Part shown: piece after piece, positions 58,002-64,000 of the stretch
Numbering within the stretch: position 1 is the first letter of the stretch
How the letters are laid out: each line of letters begins with the position of its first letter
DNA from: Heterocephalus glaber
Taxonomy: Eukaryota > Chordata > Mammalia > Rodentia > Bathyergidae
DNA length: 64,000 bases
Assembly (NCBI RefSeq): GCF_000247695.1
Contig: NW_004624844.1
Location: forward strand, 484,623 to 548,622
Direction of reading: 5' to 3'
Translations under genes and position numbers: made by a program
Notes under the pieces: model-generated
The model's database searches: none
What the model saw: the letters and a program-made list of their open reading frames with translations, nothing else
What the model was told of the DNA's origin: nothing

Positions 58002-58301
58002 CAAATGGGAACTTAGCAAGCATCTTTGGAGATGTGAGAGGCTCTGAAATTCCAAATCGATTTTCAGCACGGACCCGGAACATATACTCCTGGCCTGGGA
58101 TCAGCTTTCCAACCCTGCAAGAAGTTTTCGTGACCGAAGCTAGAGCCGTGACCCAGTCCCCTCGGCTCACATCACACTTCTCCACTATGTAATTGGTGAT
58201 GTTACTGCCTCCATCCTCCAGAGGGATGTGCCATGACAGGGAGCAAGCATCGGCGTCGATATCAGAAATGTCAAATGGAGGCTGAGGGGGTCCTGGCGCA
58301 T
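58002..58301 (-). CDS. TTN: TTN exon 310: FnIII A47
   Basis: FnIII: APGPPQPPFDISDIDADACS, WHIPLEDGGSNITNYIVEKC, QEYMFRVRAENRFG. 300 bases, phase 1 to 1. Confidence 0.96.
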
Positions 58302-58399
58302 CTGCATGAACCAAGAGGGAAGAAATATAAAGACATGGATTTGATAGGAAAAAAATTTTGTGATCTTTATGCTTTGAAGACTGTTTGTCTCTTACTTAC

Positions 58400-58675
58400 C
58401 CATGACAATGACTTTGATTTTCTGAGTGTCTGTTCCAGAGCTGTTCTCTGCTGTGAGGCTATAGTAACCACTGTCTTTCCTAGTAACATCTTTTATGATC
58501 AGAACAGAAGAGTTGTCTGTTTTGTGCACCACCAGGTGGCTAGATGTGACAACATCATCTTCTCCTTTTTTCCATTTACAGATGGGATGAGGTTTTCCAT
58601 ACACATAGGCTTCGATGCGGAGTTTCTTTCCAGCTTTAATAGTAATCTGCTCTGGCATAAGGATCTTTGGTGGCA
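58400..58675 (-). CDS. TTN: TTN exon 309: Ig A46
   Basis: Ig: PPKILMPEQITIKAGKKLRI, CKWKKGEDDVVTSS, SGYYSLTAENSSG. 276 bases, the shortest whole-domain Ig exon here (92 codons). Phase 1 to 1. Confidence 0.96.
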
Positions 58676-59085
58676 CTAAAAGTAAAATGAAAATACATTA
58701 ATTTGGAGAGGGTGTTAAATTTTCTCTGGTGGGCAAGATTTTTCAAAATAGTGTGTTGTAACCCATAGTGGACTCAAAGTAATGTTTCCCTTACAGTCAG
58801 TAATTTCAAAAGGAATGACATGGGATATAATAGAACATACTGGATGCAGGTACATAAGGATAGGTCTTGTTTCAAGAAACATCTTTTAGTTATGGGTATG
58901 TATGGGGTCACGGCTTAAAGTTTATTTACTATGTGTTGTGGGTCCATGTAACTGAAAAACTACTGTTCTCTAGTATTTCACACATATTTCTAGAACTAGA
59001 TTCCTCAGGGACAAATGTTTACATAGCCAAAGAAAATTTTAATAAACTTTTATCACATGATCTAAATGAACCAATTATTACTTAC
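58676..59085. other. Intron, nothing recognised
   Basis: 410 bases between exons 309 and 308. No repeat family or gene recognised. Confidence 0.7.
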
Positions 59086-59388
59086 ACAGTTGTTCTTTGG
59101 CTTCATATACTCCTTCGGCTTCTCTTGGCAAGCTGACTCCAACAGCATTTCTGGCTGCTACTCTAAATTTATATTTCTTTCCTTCCTTTAAACCAGAGAC
59201 AACGAGGCTGAGATCCTTTACCACTGAGTACTCTGTCCAGCGATCTTCAGGCTGGTCCTCTTCTCTGTAACTGATGATATAGCCATCAATTTTTGCCCCT
59301 CCATCACGCAGGGGAGGTAACCACGCTAACGCAGCAGTGTTCTTTGTCATTTCAGTCACTTCTAGTTTTCTTGGAGGATCTGGCTCAC
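59086..59388 (-). CDS. TTN: TTN exon 308: FnIII A45
   Basis: FnIII: EPDPPRKLEVTEMTKNTAAL, WLPPLRDGGAKIDGYIISYR with the extended loop EEDQPEDRW, KKYKFRVAARNAVG. 303 bases, phase 1 to 1, donor T/gtaagt. Confidence 0.95.
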
Positions 59389-59687
59389 CTACAAGGAAAA
59401 CACAATTTAGAAAATTATCTAGCTAACTTAATAAAATCTTCTTTGTTAATATACTTTTAATATATCATTTATCTCAAAGTATATCCAACCTGTAATTCAG
59501 TATGTTGAAAGTAAAAAGTACAAGATGAGGCAGGTCACAAAAAGTCCTTCCTGAGTGGATTACATATTTATTACACTATTAGGGTCTCTCCAGGTTAAAT
59601 CCCTTTCAGAAGTGGATTAAAATGCTATTGGCATCTTGCTAAGATAAGGCACTGGAGTTAAAAGGAGGAAGAAAGGAGATTTCTTAC

Positions 59688-59987
59688 TTAGAGGATCTGA
59701 TGCAAGCACTGGTTTCGGGATATCTGTTGGGACACCAGGGCCATACTCATTGACAGCAGTTACTCTGAAGAAGTACTCATTGCCAGGGACAAGATTGGAC
59801 ACGTGGAAGCTCGTTTTCTTAACTTCTGGAGTAACTGTTGACCACGTCTTTCTCTCTGCCTCACGTTTCTCCACAATATAATGTGTCACTTGGCTACCAC
59901 CATCATTTTCAGGAGGGGCCCAGGACACATGGCATGATGTTTTTGTGACATCTGAAACTTTTAAATTAGATACAGGTCCAGGAGTAT
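59688..59987 (-). CDS. TTN: TTN exon 307: FnIII A44
   Basis: FnIII: TPGPVSNLKVSDVTKTSCHV, WAPPENDGGSQVTHYIVEKR, NEYFFRVTAVNEYG. 300 bases, phase 1 to 1, donor A/gtaaga. Confidence 0.95.
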
Positions 59988-60080
59988 CTGTAAAGAACCA
60001 GAGAATCAGATATACATGTTTTGTCAGCGTCCTTTTTAATTTGTTTCTGAAGGGTTAGAGGGGGCTTTTCAGCAACCTAC

Positions 60081-60365
60081 CCAATACTCTGACATTCACG
60101 AACACAGCCTTTTCTCCTGCTGGGTTCACCAGTGTTAAGGAATATTTTCCTGAGTCATCACGGGTAGAATTGGGGATGACCAGGAAGGCCATAGTGTCAA
60201 CCAGATCGACTTGTCCTCTTCTGACCACATTGTCGATACCCACTTTTCGCCAAGTGACTCTGGGGGCTGGCCGCCCTCTCACTATTGCAAATAGTCGGAT
60301 GGGGCATCCTGCTCTCACTATGACCAGCTTCCTCATACTGGCATCCAAATCAATCTCCGGAGGTT
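60081..60365 (-). CDS. TTN: TTN exon 306: Ig A43
   Basis: Ig that opens the C-zone: PPEIDLDASMRKLVIVRAGC, VTWRKVGIDNVVRR, SGKYSLTLVNPAGEK. 285 bases, phase 1 to 1. Confidence 0.96.
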
Positions 60366-60473
60366 CTGCAAACATTAATGACATTAAAGTCATTGGTTGA
60401 TTTTCAGAACATGGGGAAATTCTAGGAGAAATGCAATGGAATGAATCAGGTGCTAAATAAAAGGAGGCATTAC

Positions 60474-60794
60474 CTAGGATTTCTCTAGGCTTGATTGCTT
60501 CCTTTAGCTCTGCTGGGCGCCCAATGCCAACTTGATTTTGGGCACACACCCGGAACTCATATTCCTGGTTTTCATCCAAGCTGGTAACGGTGAATTCCAT
60601 GCGAACGAGTTGTGCTGCAGCATTGCACCTTTTCCAGCCTTCATCAGGTGATGCATCTGCTATTTTGGGTCTCATTTCTACAACATATCCAATTATCGGT
60701 GCACCACCATCGTAGACTGGTTTTCCCCATCCAAGAGTTATGGAGTGTTTTGTTGTATCAACCACTTTCAGATTGGTTGGAGGACCAGGTGGTT
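60474..60794 (-). CDS. TTN: TTN exon 305: FnIII A42, last D-zone domain
   Basis: FnIII of 107 codons, longer than its siblings because of the loop PKIADASPDEGWKRC after strand C': PPGPPTNLKVVDTTKHSITL, WGKPVYDGGAPIIGYVVEMR, QEYEFRVCAQNQVG. 321 bases, phase 1 to 1. Counting back from A170 makes it A42, the final domain of the sixth seven-domain D-zone repeat. Confidence 0.95.
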
Positions 60795-61105
60795 CTGAAA
60801 ACAAATTACATGAAGATAAATGAACACACATTTACTACAAGTGATATTTTAATTTGTAAGTTTATATAGTCAATCCTCAAACAAAAAAGGGTCACTCAAT
60901 ATCTCAATTACTGAGTCCTCCTTATTGTCCTTCATAAAAAGTAGAACCTCCCATTGTTTATAGATTTTAGGTGATTTGGTAACAGGTCTATTTGGAAATA
61001 TGTTGACTAACATAAAGTTTTGATACTATGGATTAACTCACCTAATACCTCTGTGCTTGAAATTAAAAATTGGTGTAATATCAGAAAAAAACAAAACCAT
61101 CTTAC
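60795..61105. other. Intron, nothing recognised
   Basis: 311 bases between exons 305 and 304; nothing recognised. Confidence 0.7.
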
Positions 61106-64000
61106 CTATGGGATCTTTTGCCACCACTGGTCTTGATGGTAAGCTTGGTTCTCCAATGCCAATTTCATTTTCTGCCTTGACACGGAACTGATATTCATGT
61201 CCTGGGAGGAGATTCTGTACTTTCATACGTCTCTCAGGGATCGCAGTCTTGTTTACAGGAACCCATCGTACCGCATGTTTTTCTTTTTTCTCCAAATAGT
61301 ATCCTGTGATAGACTTTCCACCATCATATTCAGGTGGATTCCAAACCACAGTCATTTCTTCTTTGCTTATTTTAGTGACTTCTGGGGCATCAGGGCGACC
61401 AGGTCTATCATATTTGGTTTTTGCTATGACTGGTTTACTTTCTGTTGGAGGCCCTGTGCCTATTTTATTTTCTGCACGGACTCTGAAAATATATTCATTT
61501 CCTTCTATGAGACGTGTTACGGTAGTACCAGGCGTCAAGACAGTAGCAGAATAGGTAGACCAAACCATTCGCTTGCTCTCACATTTTTCTAGAATGTAAT
61601 TTTGGATTTCACAGCCACCATCATCTTCTGGTGGATCCCAGCGAATAGTACATCTATCACTGGACACATCAGTGATTTTCAGATTTCTTATAGGACCAGG
61701 CTTATCTAAAACATTGACAGTGGCAAAGGCCACAAAACTGCCAGCTGTGTTTGTTGCTGTAATTATATATTTACCACCGTCACTTCGCCTTGCTTTGCTA
61801 AGAGAGAATTTAGATGAATCAGCACCGGTATCAATCTTGACCCTTGGTGATCTTGTTAAATCTGTAGCATCTTTGTCCTTGGTCCATACAACTTCTGGAA
61901 ATGGTTTGCCTCTAACACCTGCCTCAAGTCTGATGGTGTCCCCTGCTTTGACAGTTAGCACGCCACTTAATTTCAGATCAAGTACTGGTTTCTGTAAGTC
62001 TTCCTTCACAACAACTTCCTCTGTCTTTACCCAATCACTTTCTCCACCTTCATTCTTTGTTTGCACTCTGAACTCATAAATTTGGTTTTCAACACATTTG
62101 TCAACCATGTAGTGGGTTTCTTTAATGCTTCCTTTGTGTACTCTTTCCCAGTCAGCACAGCCCTTCAGCCTCCTCTCGACATGATATGACAGATTTGGGC
62201 TGCCACCATCATAATCAGGCCGCCGCCACTTTAGATACACAAATGTCTTTCCTTTATCTGCAATATGAAGGTTTTCAGGCTCACCTGGTCTGTCAATTGG
62301 GTTAATGGCCAGAATTGGAGTTTTTGTTTCAGTGGTTGGCCCAACACCTACTTTATTCTCTGCACAAACTCGGAAATAGTATTCATTGTTTGCTAAAAGG
62401 TTGGCCTTGATTAATCTCTTGGTGACATCTGAAGCAATAATTGACCAGCCTTTCTGGTTTGGTTTACGATATTCTACTATGAAATTCGTTATTTCTGAGC
62501 CACCATTGTCAAGTGGGTTTTCCCAAGAAAGTGTGCAGTTCTCTTTGGTTACATTGCTAACTCTCAAATTCTGGCAAGGTCCAGGTCTGTCAAGGACATT
62601 AACAATGGCTGAACCTTGGGCATGCCCACTGCTGTTCTTAGCTGAGATGATATACTTGCCATGATCGCTTCTAACAGCTTCTTTAATTTGTAACTCAACA
62701 CGTGGCAGATCATGAATTAGATCAACCCGCTTATCTCGAGTTAATACTTTGCCTTCCTTAGACCAAGTTATATCTGGTTCAGGTCTGCCTTTGACTCGAG
62801 CAAGAATGCGGATAGTTTGGCCCACTCTAACAGTAATAACATCACGACAAGTAACATCAAGTTCTACTTCTGGAGGATGAAGGATATCTTTTGCAACCAT
62901 GGATTCTGCTAGTTCTCTTGGTTCTCCCTCACCCACAATATTAGCTGCCTTTATACGGAATCTGTACTCATTTCCTTCAATTAGCCCAGGCACCCTAAAG
63001 GCACACTGTCTAATGAGTTCATCTTTGTTAATCCTGTCCCACTGTGCTGTGCCAGGTTTCTGACATTCCACTACGTATCCTAGAATGGGGCTACCACCAT
63101 CACTGAGAGGCTTTGTCCACACCAAGTCAGCTGTTTCTCTGCTCTTGTCTTTCAGTTTAGGATTAATTGGTGGTCCAGGTGGTTTGATGGGCCGACAAGC
63201 TTTTATTGGGTCAGAACTTGGAGACGGATTGCTTAGTCCTGCAAGATTTTCAGCAAAAACTCTAAACTCATATGTATTTCCTTCATAGAGTCCAGTCACC
63301 CTGAACTTCAGGTCAGCGATAGGTGTTTTGTTGACCCTCACCCACTTGCCAGTTATTTCTCGACGTTCTATGTAGTACCCGGTTATTGGACTGCCACCAT
63401 CAGACTTTGGCAGGGTCCAAGACACTGTTGCAGCATTTTCAGTAATGTCTGTAACCACTGGTTTACCAGGAGGAGATGGAGGACTAAACTTATGTTTGGC
63501 AACGGTAGGTGTGGAGTCAAGGGGAGGACCAACACCCATCTTATTCTCTGCTCTAACTCGGAAAACATATTCATAGCCCTTTTGCAAGTGTGGTATTTTC
63601 AGCTTCATCTTACTGCTTCCTGAAGAGACAACACCCCATGTGTCTTTTCTTGTATCTTTTTTCTCAACAATATAATTTATCACAGGGCTTCCTCCATCAT
63701 CCTTAGGTGGCTGCCATGAGATAGTCATATATTCAGGGGTAATATCCAGAAGATTAATAGGACCTGTTGGTGGACCGGGAACATCAAGAACAGTGAGATG
63801 TACGGGCATGGTTTTGGTACCGGCTGCATTGGAAACTGTGATTTGATATTCCCCAGTGTCTTTCCTTAAGCAGTTCTTAATGGTAAGCACGGATGAGTAA
63901 CTATCAGTTTCAACTGTGTAGTGGTCATCCGTTTTAATCTCACTCCCGTCAGTTGTCCACTTTGCAGTAGGAACAGGTACACCTCTTATGATAGCAGGGA
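61106..64000 (-). CDS. TTN: TTN exon 304 (partial): D-zone domains A32-A41
   Basis: Open from the window edge to the donor ATAG/gtaag; the acceptor lies beyond 64000. Domain order: partial Ig A32 (RGVPVPTAKWTTDG, TGEYQITVSNAAG); FnIII A33-A35 (VPGPPTGPINLLDI; SPPGKPVVTDITE; PPGPPINPKLKDK); Ig A36 (HPPEVELDVTCRD); FnIII A37-A38 (RPGPCQNLRVSNV; RPGEPENLHIADK); Ig A39 (KPVLDLKLSGVLT); FnIII A40-A41 (KPGPIRNLKITDV; RPGRPDAPEVTKI). With A42 this shows the seven-domain D-zone pattern Ig-Fn2-Ig-Fn3 in register. It binds myosin in the outer A-band. Confidence 0.96.

Larger units (their letters stand above)
12606..60365 (-). repeat. TTN: Titin C-zone: eleven 11-domain super-repeats
   Basis: Listing every domain in order gives eleven copies of Ig-Fn-Fn-Ig-Fn-Fn-Fn-Ig-Fn-Fn-Fn. 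Approximate spans: C1 60365-54421; C2 53537-48966; C3 48965-45718; C4 45717-42473; C5 42472-39226; C6 39225-35978; C7 35977-32739; C8 32738-26849; C9 26736-22153; C10 22152-17479; C11 17394-12606. C3 to C7 lie wholly inside the 17-kb exon. Each super-repeat is known to match one 43-nm thick-filament repeat and to offer an Ig site for myosin-binding protein C. With A42 as the last D-zone domain, the count ends at A163, the expected number. Confidence 0.93.
1..64000 (-). other. TTN: TTN gene, 3' half (overview)
   Basis: Titin spans half a sarcomere from Z-disc to M-band and acts as spring, thick-filament ruler and signalling scaffold. The whole window is its 3' part on the minus strand: 60 coding exons, then the 3' UTR. 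Identity rests on the Ig/FnIII tandem array, the titin kinase, the KSP repeats, the Ser-rich is7 and the C-terminal M10 domain. The coding exons listed below sum to 47,699 bases, which is two leftover bases plus 15,899 codons including the stop, so every chosen splice border is mutually in frame. Nearly all exons begin and end in phase 1. The exceptions are the Mex1/Mex2 and Mex3/Mex4 junctions (phase 0). The gene continues beyond position 64000. Exon numbers 304-363 follow the human convention by counting back from Mex6=363. Confidence 0.98.

Noticed and set aside
1..64000. Titin antisense RNA (TTN-AS1) on the plus strand
   Set aside because: Known to exist over TTN in human, but nothing in the sequence alone defines its exons or promoter here, so I do not annotate it.

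Overview
The window is a mammalian nuclear gene read on the minus strand: the 3' half of the giant sarcomeric protein gene titin (TTN). Reading the exons from position 64000 down to 838 gives 60 exons with consistent GT/AG borders. Their coding length sums to 47,699 bases, and the splice model stays in one frame to a TAA at 838-840. This encodes about 15,898 C-terminal residues, and roughly three quarters of the window is coding. I saw no other gene on either strand. Apparent plus-strand reading frames are shadows of the titin Ig/FnIII repeats.

Layout from 5' to 3' of the gene (high to low coordinates). 64000-60474: end of the A-band D-zone (7-domain super-repeats). 60365-12606: the complete C-zone, which I count as exactly eleven 11-domain super-repeats of pattern Ig-Fn2-Ig-Fn3-Ig-Fn3. 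Inside it lies one uninterrupted 17,106-base exon (32164-49269) holding 58 domains. 11978-9300: P-zone, A164 to A170, including the MuRF1-binding A168-A170 block. 9215-8290: titin kinase and its regulatory tail. 8280-838: M-band part, M1 to M10 with unique linkers (is2, KSP repeats, the Ser-rich is7), spread over Mex1 to Mex6. 837-1: 3' UTR. Domain numbers (A32-A170, M1-M10) and exon numbers (304-363, human convention) are assigned by counting back from the kinase. The two counts agree with each other.

The protein works as one molecule. The D- and C-zones lie along the thick filament, bind myosin and MyBP-C, and set its 43-nm repeat. The P-zone, kinase and M-band segments form a signalling and anchoring hub at the filament centre (MuRF1, NBR1, myomesin, obscurin/OBSL1, calpain-3).

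Introns are mostly short (about 84-130 bases). The longer ones carry 7SL-derived B1-type SINEs, tRNA-derived ID-like SINEs, old MIR and L1 fragments and microsatellites. B1 plus ID-like SINEs point to a rodent, probably not mouse or rat. Unusual non-coding items are a perfect 40-base palindrome in an intron, a TTTC microsatellite standing in as a polypyrimidine tract, and a long TG repeat just after the Mex4 donor. I found no new biological system; the window is a conserved titin locus.
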